DNA of 64,000 bases. Origin: Bacteroidales bacterium (GTDB lineage Bacteria; Bacteroidota; Bacteroidia; Bacteroidales; F082). The notes below the pieces were generated by a model. The model was given only the letters and a program-made list of their open reading frames with translations, was not told where the DNA came from and did not search any database. The translations under genes and the position numbers were made by a program. The stretch is from contig JAUXMV010000099.1 of assembly GCA_030683155.1 (NCBI GenBank), positions 1-64,000 of the forward strand, given 5' to 3'. Numbering within the stretch: position 1 is the first letter of the stretch; the number at the start of each line of letters is the position of its first letter. Positions 24,957 to 32,476 of this stretch are shown one piece after another.

Positions 24957-26381
24957 ATGAACGATCTGAACGTTTTATCAGAAACCTTCACAAAAATCAA
25001 AGACTATCTTGCGTCAAATGAAGACAATAACATCCCTGTTGTCAAATTCAATCAGCCTTCAGATTTAAGTAAACTGATTGATTTTTCTATTGCCCAAAAA
25101 GGTGTTTCAGAGCACGAATTTTTGGAGTTAATGGACAACTATCTTGAGCATTCTGTAAGAACCGGAAACAAGCAGTTTTTGAATCAATTGTATTCAGGTT
25201 TCAATTTTCCTGCATTTATAGGCGAAGTGCTCACAGTGCTTGCAAACACTTCAATGTACACTTATGAAGTAGCGCCGGTAGCTTCAATGATTGAGACTGA
25301 AATGATCCGTCTGATGAACAGTTATGCAGGCTATTCCAATGGCGACGGCATTTTTGTGAGTGGAGGAAGCAATGCCAATCTTGTTGCCATGTTTTCGGCC
25401 CGAAACAAAATTTATCCTCAGGGGCGCTTTTCAGGCTATGATAACAATTTAAAGCTGAAGGCTTTCATCAATGAACATGCGCATTATTCATTAGAAACCG
25501 CAGCCAATGTGATTGGTATAGGTGCTAAAAATGTAGTAAAAGTTAAGGCAGACGAAAACGGCTGTATCATTCCTGCTGAACTCGAAAAAGCCATCAAAGC
25601 TTCATTCGCAAATGGAGAAACACCATTTTTTGTAGTTGCAACCTGTGCTACAACTTTGCTGGGTGCTTACGATCCAATTGATGAAATGGCAGATATCTGC
25701 GAAAAACACAATCTTTGGCTTCATGCTGACGGCTCTTTCGGCGGCTCAGTTATACTCAGCAATCAACACCGCAGTCTGATGAACGGCATCGAAAGAACTG
25801 ATTCCTTTGCATGGAATCCACATAAACTGATGAATATTCCGCTTATTTGTTCAGTGCTGCTGATGAAGAAAAAAGACAGCTTACAGTTTAATCTAACAGA
25901 TATTAATACCGATTACATCTTTCATGATATTGATAATATTGAAGACCTTGGAAAAAAATCTATTCAGTGTGGTCGTCGGGTTGATGCCGTGAAACTGTGG
26001 TTTGCATGGAAATATTTTGGCATTCAGGGCTACGAAAACCGAATTGACAATCTCTTTGAAATGGCTATCCTTGCTGAAGAAAAGGTAAATCAACACCCAA
26101 AACTGGAACTGCTTTCAACAAGGCAATCTTTTGCAATCTGTTTCAGGTACATTCCCGCTTATACAACTGATTTAAACGCTTTCAACCTTGCGGTGCGCGA
26201 GCATTTAAGAAAAAGCGGGAAATCGATCGTCAATTATGGTTATATCGGGGATAAACTAACGATACGGCTGATCACTGCCAACGGCGAACTTTCGAAAACA
26301 GACATCAACAGATTTTTCGAAAACTTCCTGACCGAAGCCCTTCAAATTGAAGAATCACTAAAAAAGTCTCATGTCATCTGA
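24957..26381 (+). CDS. PLP-dependent group II decarboxylase (glutamate/cysteine-sulfinate type)
   Basis: 474 residues, the usual length of group II amino-acid decarboxylases. Catalytic Lys290 preceded by His289 in FAWNPHKLMN; Asp258 in LHADGSFGG binds the pyridine nitrogen; ATCATTLLGAYDPID and NEHAHYSLETAANVIG are the other cofactor regions. Active-site tuning between glutamate, aspartate, cysteine sulfinate and aromatic substrates is not safely readable. The immediate upstream cysteine dioxygenase-like gene makes cysteine sulfinate (product hypotaurine) the most economical hypothesis. The stop codon lies inside the next gene. Confidence 0.88.
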   Translation: MNDLNVLSETFTKIKDYLASNEDNNIPVVKFNQPSDLSKLIDFSIAQKGVSEHEFLELMDNYLEHSVRTGNKQFLNQLYSGFNFPAFIGEVLTVLANTSMYTYEVAPVASMIETEMIRLMNSYAGYSNGDGIFVSGGSNANLVAMFSARNKIYPQGRFSGYDNNLKLKAFINEHAHYSLETAANVIGIGAKNVVKVKADENGCIIPAELEKAIKASFANGETPFFVVATCATTLLGAYDPIDEMADICEKHNLWLHADGSFGGSVILSNQHRSLMNGIERTDSFAWNPHKLMNIPLICSVLLMKKKDSLQFNLTDINTDYIFHDIDNIEDLGKKSIQCGRRVDAVKLWFAWKYFGIQGYENRIDNLFEMAILAEEKVNQHPKLELLSTRQSFAICFRYIPAYTTDLNAFNLAVREHLRKSGKSIVNYGYIGDKLTIRLITANGELSKTDINRFFENFLTEALQIEESLKKSHVI

Positions 26382-27342
26382 TAGTCGATTCACAGGATTT
26401 GCCATTGCACTTGCATGGCCTGAAACCTTTTGCAAGCAGCCCGGAAGCTGGTATGACAGCTTGATGAATAAAACAGGCATCAATGTTAATCATTATTATA
26501 AAGCGGGACATGCGGCCCTCCTTTTAATAGATGCTGAAACCGGAAAATCTCACTATTTTGATTTTGGCAGATACCATGCGCCTTTTGGCAAAGGTCGAGT
26601 CCGAAGTGCATTCACAGACCATGGATTGGCAACAAAAGTAAAGCCCGTCATTTCAGAGAATGGTGCCGAAATCGAAAATTTATCAGCCCTGCTCTCCGAA
26701 TTACAAGATAATGAAGAGTACCATGGCGATGGTCGTTTACATGCTTCATGCTGCAGAATAAATTTTGACAAAGCATACTCCAAAGCAACTAAACTACAGG
26801 AAATGAGTCCGATAAACTATGGGCCATTTAAATACAAAGGCAATAATTGTTCACGATTTGTAAATGATGTGATTTCAGCTGGCAGACCTGGTTTTAGAAT
26901 TGCTTTCCGCCTTAAATATTTTGTTCCGCTTACACCCACGCCAATAAGCAATGTAAAGGCACTTGGGAAAACGTATATAATTGAAAAAACGCGCCATTAT
27001 ACCCCATTTTATCCGGAAAAAGCACTCACACAAAAGATGCTGCACAGCACCCTTCCTCAGCCGGAAAGGCATCCGGAAATATCCGAAAATGCACAGTGGC
27101 TAAGCGGCGAAGGTGCCGGTTCATGGTTTCATATCAGCACATTAGAAAATCAATTTCAGATAAAAAGATACAATAAGGATGGTCAAAAAGAGTGCGAAGG
27201 AGTTTTTAAAATCAAAGATGATAAAACCTTTAATATCAAACTTCCCTATTCTTTTGCGCATCTGAGCCATTGCAATCAGGTGAAGGTAATACAGAATAAT
27301 GTTGAACTTGACTTCATTTTAACTGAGATAATTCAGGGTTAA
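26371..27342 (+). CDS. DUF6695-like protein with permuted NlpC/LRAT-type His/Cys layout
   Basis: 323 residues, cytoplasmic by sequence. A His-containing strand comes first (YYKAGHAALLLID, His47, then SHYFDFGRYH) and a Cys helix later (KGNNCSRFVNDVI, Cys160). This order is the one found in circularly permuted NlpC/P60 and LRAT/YiiX-like thiol hydrolases and acyltransferases. A second small beta domain follows (about 240-320, SWFHISTLENQFQIKRYNKD). Starts 11 bases before the decarboxylase stop, so it is translationally coupled. By context it may act on the decarboxylation product, for example as an acyltransferase, but this is inference. I name the family DUF6695 from memory and am not certain. 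Confidence 0.65.
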   Translation: MSSDSRFTGFAIALAWPETFCKQPGSWYDSLMNKTGINVNHYYKAGHAALLLIDAETGKSHYFDFGRYHAPFGKGRVRSAFTDHGLATKVKPVISENGAEIENLSALLSELQDNEEYHGDGRLHASCCRINFDKAYSKATKLQEMSPINYGPFKYKGNNCSRFVNDVISAGRPGFRIAFRLKYFVPLTPTPISNVKALGKTYIIEKTRHYTPFYPEKALTQKMLHSTLPQPERHPEISENAQWLSGEGAGSWFHISTLENQFQIKRYNKDGQKECEGVFKIKDDKTFNIKLPYSFAHLSHCNQVKVIQNNVELDFILTEIIQG

Positions 27343-27477
27343 TTCAATGCATTTATTTAAAAATCGAATCAGGTCGGGAAAAGTATCTTTAACGGAATTT
27401 TCTTTAAAAGGAATCTTTTAGAAAAGAAATATAAACTAAGTTTGGACAGGATTATCAACCTATAAAAACAATCAATT

Positions 27478-28281
27478 TTGGAAAACGACTCACTACAGAA
27501 TCCTGAGGAATCAGAAAATTTACGCATGCAGAATGAATTGCGTAAAGCCAGAATGTCACTTGAAAAAGGTGCCCGTTTTGGAAGTGCCGAAGATGCAGAG
27601 AATATAGATCCAGTGCTGGAAAAGCGGTTTTTGGACTATGTTGAATCCTTTGAAGCGGCTTATGAAAATGCAAAAAGTATTTCTCTTTTTGATTTTCTGG
27701 GAAAGCCTGATTTTACAGATCCTGCCGACCTTAATTCTGAAGAAACCGAATATGAATTACTAAGACTCTATGATATCTTTGAAAAAAATGGCGTCAACCT
27801 GAACACGCTTTGCCCTGTGGAACCAGCAGAAATCTACCGCTTTATAGTAAAAGAACTCTTTCTGCATGAGATTGATGATATTCGTTTACCTGGCATGATA
27901 CTGAATTTCATTTATGAAGAATTTCACCCCAATCACGAATACGACATTAAAAGAAACTCAAAGAGTTTTTTGACAAGTCTGTTTGGTGTCGGAAACGAAT
28001 TCTATTTCAATGAAAATGTTAAAGATATTGAAGAAGAAGAAATGCTGAAATCATTGAGAGCATCCTATGACGATTTTTCAGATCTGACGTTGGATTTCAA
28101 ATCAGTAATGTTCGACAATGAAACTGCGATTGTTGTGGCAGACATTGAAGTTTCCGGAAAGGTGGAAAACACCAGATACCATCATCTTTTCAAAGGAGAA
28201 TGTGTAATAAAACTTGCGTACAGGTGGGAATACTGGAATGTTACTTCAGTGAAGCTTCCAAAGCCTGAAATGTTGAATTAG
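27478..28281 (+). CDS. Conserved hypothetical cytoplasmic protein
   Basis: 267 residues starting at a TTG codon (27478); the next ATG would remove 16 residues. Acidic, helix-rich N-terminal half (RKARMSLEKGARFGSAEDAE, YDIFEKNGVNLNTLCPVEPAEIYRFIVKEL) and a C-terminal half with a nuclear-transport-factor-like look (DLTLDFKSVMFDNETAIVVA, IEVSGKVENTRYHHLFKGE, YRWEYWNVTSVKLP). No signal peptide or membrane segment. Possibly the last gene of the preceding cluster (135-base gap). Function not recognised. Confidence 0.75.
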   Translation: MENDSLQNPEESENLRMQNELRKARMSLEKGARFGSAEDAENIDPVLEKRFLDYVESFEAAYENAKSISLFDFLGKPDFTDPADLNSEETEYELLRLYDIFEKNGVNLNTLCPVEPAEIYRFIVKELFLHEIDDIRLPGMILNFIYEEFHPNHEYDIKRNSKSFLTSLFGVGNEFYFNENVKDIEEEEMLKSLRASYDDFSDLTLDFKSVMFDNETAIVVADIEVSGKVENTRYHHLFKGECVIKLAYRWEYWNVTSVKLPKPEMLN

Positions 28282-28297
28282 TCTTATAAAACGTAAT

Positions 28298-29323
28298 TTA
28301 TTTCAGTCGGATCATTACTGGCAGGTGATCGCTGAAACCTCCGTAATATCTGCCTCCGGAAGCTGTGCGGTTTGGTCTCGCCTCTCCTTCTCTGGGTTGA
28401 AAAAGCATCCAGTCTTTCTTGATAACTTCTATCGGACCCGATTTAAGATTTCCATCAAATGGAGCAAGTAAAGCGGATGAAACAACAACCTGATCGAAAA
28501 AATCCCATCCTTGATAGTAGAGGGTTCCTTCACCTAAAAGATATGGTTCCATTGCCAAATTGTACAGACTTAAAGGTCTTATCTCATCATTGGGAGCATA
28601 GGCCTTCAAAAAGCTGAACATGCTGGGATCATCCGGATTATCATTGAAATCACCACCGATAATGATTTTAGAATTTGGGTTTACTGCAAACAATGAATCA
28701 ACCACAGTGCGCAAAAAGGCCGCTGTACCTGTACGTGCCGGGATGGTTTCCTCTTTCCCGCCAAAACGTGATGTCCAGTGATTTACAAACACATGCAAGG
28801 TATCGCCCGATGCAATGGTGCCTTTAACATAGAGGATATGTCTTTGTTCACGGCCGGTATTGAGCGAAAAATTCATAGCCTGTCTATGCAACAGATTAAA
28901 GTATTCAGGTCTGTAAATCATGGCAACTTCAATGCCACGCGGGTCGTTACCTTCGATATGAACGATTTTATAATTCGCTTTTTTGACATGACTGTTTTGA
29001 ATCAGGTCTTTTAAAACAGCTTCATTTTCTACCTCTGACAAGCCAAGAACGTGCGGAAAATCGAGTGTATCCATTGCGGCAATCACCTTTCCAAGATTAT
29101 CGAGCTTGTTCATATAGCGTTCGGTATTCCATGCTACTTTTGAATCCGGCAGATACTCTTCATCGTTTATGGTGGGGTCATTGATTGTATCAAAAAGGTT
29201 TTCAACGTTGTAGAAAGCGATAGTAAAACCATTGGCAGGCTGACTGAGTTTTTGAAAAGAATTCTGGCAGGAAGAAAAACCAAAAGCCAGCAGGAATGCT
29301 ATAAAAAGTATAAGTTTGTTCAT
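28298..29323 (-). CDS. Lipoprotein of the endonuclease/exonuclease/phosphatase fold
   Basis: 341 residues. Lipoprotein signal with lipobox FGFSSC (Cys near residue 19), then the EEP fold: FYNVENLFDTINDP, GLSEVENEAVL (metal Glu), VFVNHWTSRFGG, IIGGDFNDNPDDPSMF and the final FSDHLPVMIRLK (His). The NHWTSR and GDFND motifs are typical of the secreted Bacteroidota group, which may be nucleases or phosphoesterases for nutrient scavenging. Tail-to-tail with the hypothetical gene (16-base gap). Confidence 0.88.
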   Translation of the reverse strand: MNKLILFIAFLLAFGFSSCQNSFQKLSQPANGFTIAFYNVENLFDTINDPTINDEEYLPDSKVAWNTERYMNKLDNLGKVIAAMDTLDFPHVLGLSEVENEAVLKDLIQNSHVKKANYKIVHIEGNDPRGIEVAMIYRPEYFNLLHRQAMNFSLNTGREQRHILYVKGTIASGDTLHVFVNHWTSRFGGKEETIPARTGTAAFLRTVVDSLFAVNPNSKIIIGGDFNDNPDDPSMFSFLKAYAPNDEIRPLSLYNLAMEPYLLGEGTLYYQGWDFFDQVVVSSALLAPFDGNLKSGPIEVIKKDWMLFQPREGEARPNRTASGGRYYGGFSDHLPVMIRLK

Positions 29324-29354
29324 AAAAAAATGATGTAAACGATTAAAAACTTCT

Positions 29355-29738
29355 CTATTTCAAATGTTGTTTCAACTGATCGATATCGCGTCTTTCCTTT
29401 TTAGTAGGACGACCAACACCCCGCTTTCGCTTCTCGGCATTGAATTCTTTCATAAGCTGCAAGCGTTCGTATTCTTCAGGAGGTGTGAGATCGATCATCA
29501 GGTTTTCAACCAATTTTGCAGAAACACGTTTGTTTGAAATACTTTTAACCTGAACGGTCTTGTTCACTTGCCCTGTATGCACCTCAATGATGTCGCCTTC
29601 CTTGATTTCTTTTGAGGCTTTTACAGCCTGTGTGCCCATTTTTATTTTACCACCCCTGCAGGCCTCCCCTGCCAGCGTGCGCGTTTTGAAAAGCCTGACA
29701 ACCCAAAGCCATTTATCAATTCTAATGGTTTCACTCAT
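29355..29738 (-). CDS. S4-domain RNA-binding protein (HslR/Hsp15-like)
   Basis: 127 residues with an S4 RNA-binding domain at the N-terminus ([27 protein letters not shown]) and a basic tail ([20 protein letters not shown]). Hsp15 proteins recognise stalled 50S subunits carrying peptidyl-tRNA. The ATG overlaps the der stop by four bases, so it is coupled to a ribosome-assembly GTPase, which fits a ribosome-quality role. Confidence 0.88.
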   Translation of the reverse strand: MSETIRIDKWLWVVRLFKTRTLAGEACRGGKIKMGTQAVKASKEIKEGDIIEVHTGQVNKTVQVKSISNKRVSAKLVENLMIDLTPPEEYERLQLMKEFNAEKRKRGVGRPTKKERRDIDQLKQHLK

Positions 29739-31042
29739 TTCTGGCGAAAGTGTATTTGTAATGGAACGCCTGAAAAATTAAAGTTTTCACGAATTTTATT
29801 TTCAAGAAAACGCTTGTAACTTTCCTTCACGTCATCCGGGAAGTTGCAGAAAAACACAAAGTGCGGCGTCGCAATCTTCACCTGCGTAATGTATTTTATT
29901 TTGATGTATTTACCTCTTGAGGCTGTTGGCGGCGGCATGGCTTCAATGATGGGTAGCAGCACTTCATTGAGTTTTGAAGTTGGAATCTGACGTTTTCTGT
30001 TTTCATACACCGCATTGGCAAGCTCAAGTGCTTTGTAGATGCGCTGTTTTTCAATCACCGAGGTAAAAACGATCGGCACATCCGTAAATGGAGCTATTTT
30101 CTCGCGAATACGTGCTTCAAATTTCACATGGGTGTTGGAATCTTTTTCGATCAAATCCCACTTATTCACAACGAGAACAAGACCTTTCCTGTTTTTGTAG
30201 GCAAGACGTAAGATGTTAATATCTTGGGCTTCCAGACCTGCTGAGGCATCAATAAGCAGCAAAACAACATCACTTTCTTCAATGGCTCTGATGGAGCGCA
30301 TGACAGAATAAAACTCAATGTTTTCAGAAACTTTGGCTTTTTTACGAATTCCGGCAGTATCCACAAGGATAAAATCCATGCCAAAAGCGTTGAACCGGGC
30401 GTGAACTGCATCACGTGTTGTTCCGGCAATGGGGGTTACAATATTGCGTTCTACACCCAGAAAAGCGTTCACCAATGATGATTTCCCAACATTCGGGCGG
30501 CCAACAACAGTAAATTTCGGGATATCGGTTTCTTCTTCCACAACATCGTCAGGAAGCATCTTAACCACCTCATCGAGCAGGTCGCCAGTACCACTACCAT
30601 TAATTGCTGAAATACAAAAAACCTCGCCCAGACCAAGCTCATAAAACTCTTGTGCATCGGCTATTCTTGCTGAGTTATCAACCTTATTTGCTACGACAAG
30701 AGCAGGTTGTTTTGACTGTCTGAGCAAGAGCGCTACCTCTTTATCAAGCACATGCAATCCTTCAAAAGCATCGACAACAAAAAGAATCAGATCGGCTTCC
30801 TCAATGGCAAGTTGCACCTGTTTTCTTATTTCTACTTCAAATTCATCATCCGAACCTACAACATAACCTCCGGTATCAATTACTGAAAACGATTTGCCGT
30901 TCCAGTCGCTTTTGCCATAATGCCTGTCGCGTGTCACACCCGAAGTTTCTTCTACAATGGCTTGTCTTGACTGCACCAGTCTATTGAAAAATGTTGATTT
31001 TCCTACATTAGGCCTTCCAACGATTGCTACGATATTTCCCAT
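29735..31042 (-). CDS. der: Ribosome-assembly GTPase Der (EngA)
   Basis: Double-GTPase needed for 50S subunit maturation. 435 residues: first G domain ([23 protein letters not shown]), second G domain ([30 protein letters not shown]) and the C-terminal KH-like domain ([20 protein letters not shown] ... [11 protein letters not shown]). Standard length and full motif set. Lies 25 bases after era and overlaps the S4 gene, forming an era-der-S4 ribosome-biogenesis run. Confidence 0.97.
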   Translation of the reverse strand: MGNIVAIVGRPNVGKSTFFNRLVQSRQAIVEETSGVTRDRHYGKSDWNGKSFSVIDTGGYVVGSDDEFEVEIRKQVQLAIEEADLILFVVDAFEGLHVLDKEVALLLRQSKQPALVVANKVDNSARIADAQEFYELGLGEVFCISAINGSGTGDLLDEVVKMLPDDVVEEETDIPKFTVVGRPNVGKSSLVNAFLGVERNIVTPIAGTTRDAVHARFNAFGMDFILVDTAGIRKKAKVSENIEFYSVMRSIRAIEESDVVLLLIDASAGLEAQDINILRLAYKNRKGLVLVVNKWDLIEKDSNTHVKFEARIREKIAPFTDVPIVFTSVIEKQRIYKALELANAVYENRKRQIPTSKLNEVLLPIIEAMPPPTASRGKYIKIKYITQVKIATPHFVFFCNFPDDVKESYKRFLENKIRENFNFSGVPLQIHFRQK

Positions 31043-31067
31043 CTTTTTCTTCCTTTCTTACTGTTCT

Positions 31068-31949
31068 TTACGATTCGTAACCGAAGCGCTTCAACAGCTT
31101 ATCATTGTCACGCCAATCTTTTGTAACTTTTACATTTAATTCAAGAAATACTTTCTTTCCAATAAACTCTTCCATATCCAACCTTGCCATGGTTCCTACT
31201 TTTTTAATTGCACTGCCTTGCTTGCCAATAATGATGGCTTTTTGGGAATCACGTGCAACGAAAATCAAGGCCTGAATTTTTACCAGACGCTCGCTTTCTT
31301 CGTAAGTATCGATGGCAACTTCAACGGAATAAGGTATCTCCTGCTTGTAGTTTAAGAGTATTTTTTCGCGTATTATTTCAGACATGAAAAACCGCATCGA
31401 CTTATCCGTGAGCTCATCTTTTGGGAAATATGCCGGCGACTCAGGTAATACATCCAGAATACGTTCAAAAAGTCCGGCCGTATTGAACTGGTGCAAAGCC
31501 GAAACCGGAAAGACACTTGCCGAAGGCAGCCATTCCTGCCATTGCTTTATCAGGTTGACTACCTCATCTTGTGTGGAAAGGTCGACTTTATTAATAATGA
31601 TGAAAACAGGCACGTTTGTTTCCTTGATTTTTTCAATGGTTTCGGTGTAGGAAGTTTTTTCAGTAACATCTACAACGAACATTATAAGGTCAGCATCAAT
31701 CATTGCTGTTTGCACGAAGCTATTCATCACTTCGTGCATTTTATAGGCTGGATTGTGGATGATACCCGGTGTGTCTGAAAAGATAATCTGGTGGTCGTCT
31801 CCGTTCACAATTCCAAGGATGCGATGTCTTGTAGTTTGAACTTTCGATGTGATTATCGACAGCTTTTCGCCCACAAGTACGTTCATCAATGAAGATTTAC
31901 CAACATTTGGATTTCCTATGATGTTGACATAGCCCGCTTTATGCGTCAT
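31068..31949 (-). CDS. era: GTPase Era
   Basis: GTPase that binds the 3' end of 16S rRNA during 30S maturation. 293 residues: G domain ([25 protein letters not shown]) and C-terminal KH domain (IIGKQGSAIKKVGTMARLDM then FLELNVKVTKDWRDN). First gene of the minus-strand run; its upstream region is shared with the divergent initiator tRNA. Confidence 0.97.
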   Translation of the reverse strand: MTHKAGYVNIIGNPNVGKSSLMNVLVGEKLSIITSKVQTTRHRILGIVNGDDHQIIFSDTPGIIHNPAYKMHEVMNSFVQTAMIDADLIMFVVDVTEKTSYTETIEKIKETNVPVFIIINKVDLSTQDEVVNLIKQWQEWLPSASVFPVSALHQFNTAGLFERILDVLPESPAYFPKDELTDKSMRFFMSEIIREKILLNYKQEIPYSVEVAIDTYEESERLVKIQALIFVARDSQKAIIIGKQGSAIKKVGTMARLDMEEFIGKKVFLELNVKVTKDWRDNDKLLKRFGYES

Positions 31950-31973
31950 GAATAATTTTTTTGAAAATATTTC

Positions 31974-32004
31974 TTGTTTTGCAAAGAAACAAAATTTATC
32001 TTTG
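31974..32004 (+). promoter_or_regulatory. Promoter of the initiator tRNA
   Basis: TTG (31974-31976), 20 bases, TATCTTTG (31997-32004), fitting TTG-N20-TAnnTTTG. The tRNA begins 29 bases after the -7 box. Confidence 0.55.
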
Positions 32005-32032
32005 CACTCCCAAATTAAGTGGGAATAAATAC

Positions 32033-32104
32033 TGCGGGGTGGAGCAGAGGCAGCTCGTTGGGCTCATAACCCAAAGGTCATCGGTTCGAATCCGGTCCCC
32101 GCTA
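32033..32104 (+). tRNA. Initiator tRNA-fMet(CAU)
   Basis: 72 bases. Anticodon loop CTCATAA, anticodon CAT. Initiator features: three G-C pairs in the anticodon stem (GGG...CCC) and an unpaired 1-72 position (T-T). The T-arm ATCGG/CCGGT closes the TTCGAAT loop. CCA not encoded. Its last 27 bases recur at 32443-32469. Confidence 0.95.
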
Positions 32105-32114
32105 CAAATGAAAT

Positions 32115-32144
32115 AGCTGACTTGTAACAGAGTCAGCTTTTTTT
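32115..32144 (+). terminator. Terminator of the initiator tRNA
   Basis: Perfect eight-base-pair hairpin AGCTGACT/AGTCAGCT with loop TGTAACAG and a run of seven T. It comes before the GIY-YIG gene, so that gene is not simply in the tRNA transcript. Confidence 0.85.
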
Positions 32145-32157
32145 ATGATCAAAAACA

Positions 32158-32409
32158 ATGTTTTACGTTTATATCTTATATTCTGAGCGTTACGGTAAAA
32201 CTTATACCGGTTATAGTCAAGATCCCGAGCAACGCTTGCTAAGTCATAATGAGCTTTCAAAAAAGGGCTGGACTATACGTTACAGGCCTTGGAAACAGAT
32301 TCATATTGAAGCGTTTGAAACTAAAGCTGATGCTATGAAGCGCGAAAAATTTCTCAAATCAGGTAAAGGACGAGAGTATGTCAAGCAAGAAATTTTGAAC
32401 AGGCACTAA
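32158..32409 (+). CDS. Small GIY-YIG nuclease
   Basis: 83-residue stand-alone GIY-YIG domain (UPF0213/YhbQ-like size). Visible motifs: YVYILYS and YTGYS (the GIY...YIG pair), Arg26 and His30 in QRLLSHN, YRPWKQ, and catalytic Glu63 in REKFLKSGKGRE. Only 13 bases separate it from the tRNA terminator, and 33 bases after its stop a second copy of the tRNA 3' end begins. Such genes are frequent next to tRNA and rRNA genes in Bacteroidota; here the flanking duplication suggests a mobile cassette. All catalytic residues are kept. Confidence 0.9.
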   Translation: MFYVYILYSERYGKTYTGYSQDPEQRLLSHNELSKKGWTIRYRPWKQIHIEAFETKADAMKREKFLKSGKGREYVKQEILNRH

Positions 32410-32442
32410 TTCAGATCCGGGCTCTTATCCGCACGAGGCGGA

Positions 32443-32469
32443 CATCGGTTCGAATCCGGTCCCCGCTAC
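32443..32469 (+). repeat. Duplicated 3' end of the initiator tRNA
   Basis: 27 bases identical to 32079-32105 (CATCGGTTCGAATCCGGTCC then CCGCTAC), covering the T-arm, acceptor strand and one base beyond. Weaker similarity continues on both sides: GGGCTC upstream, and AATGAA plus a hairpin downstream. No complete tRNA can be formed, as the 5' half is missing. Confidence 0.9.
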
Positions 32470-32476
32470 TAATGAA

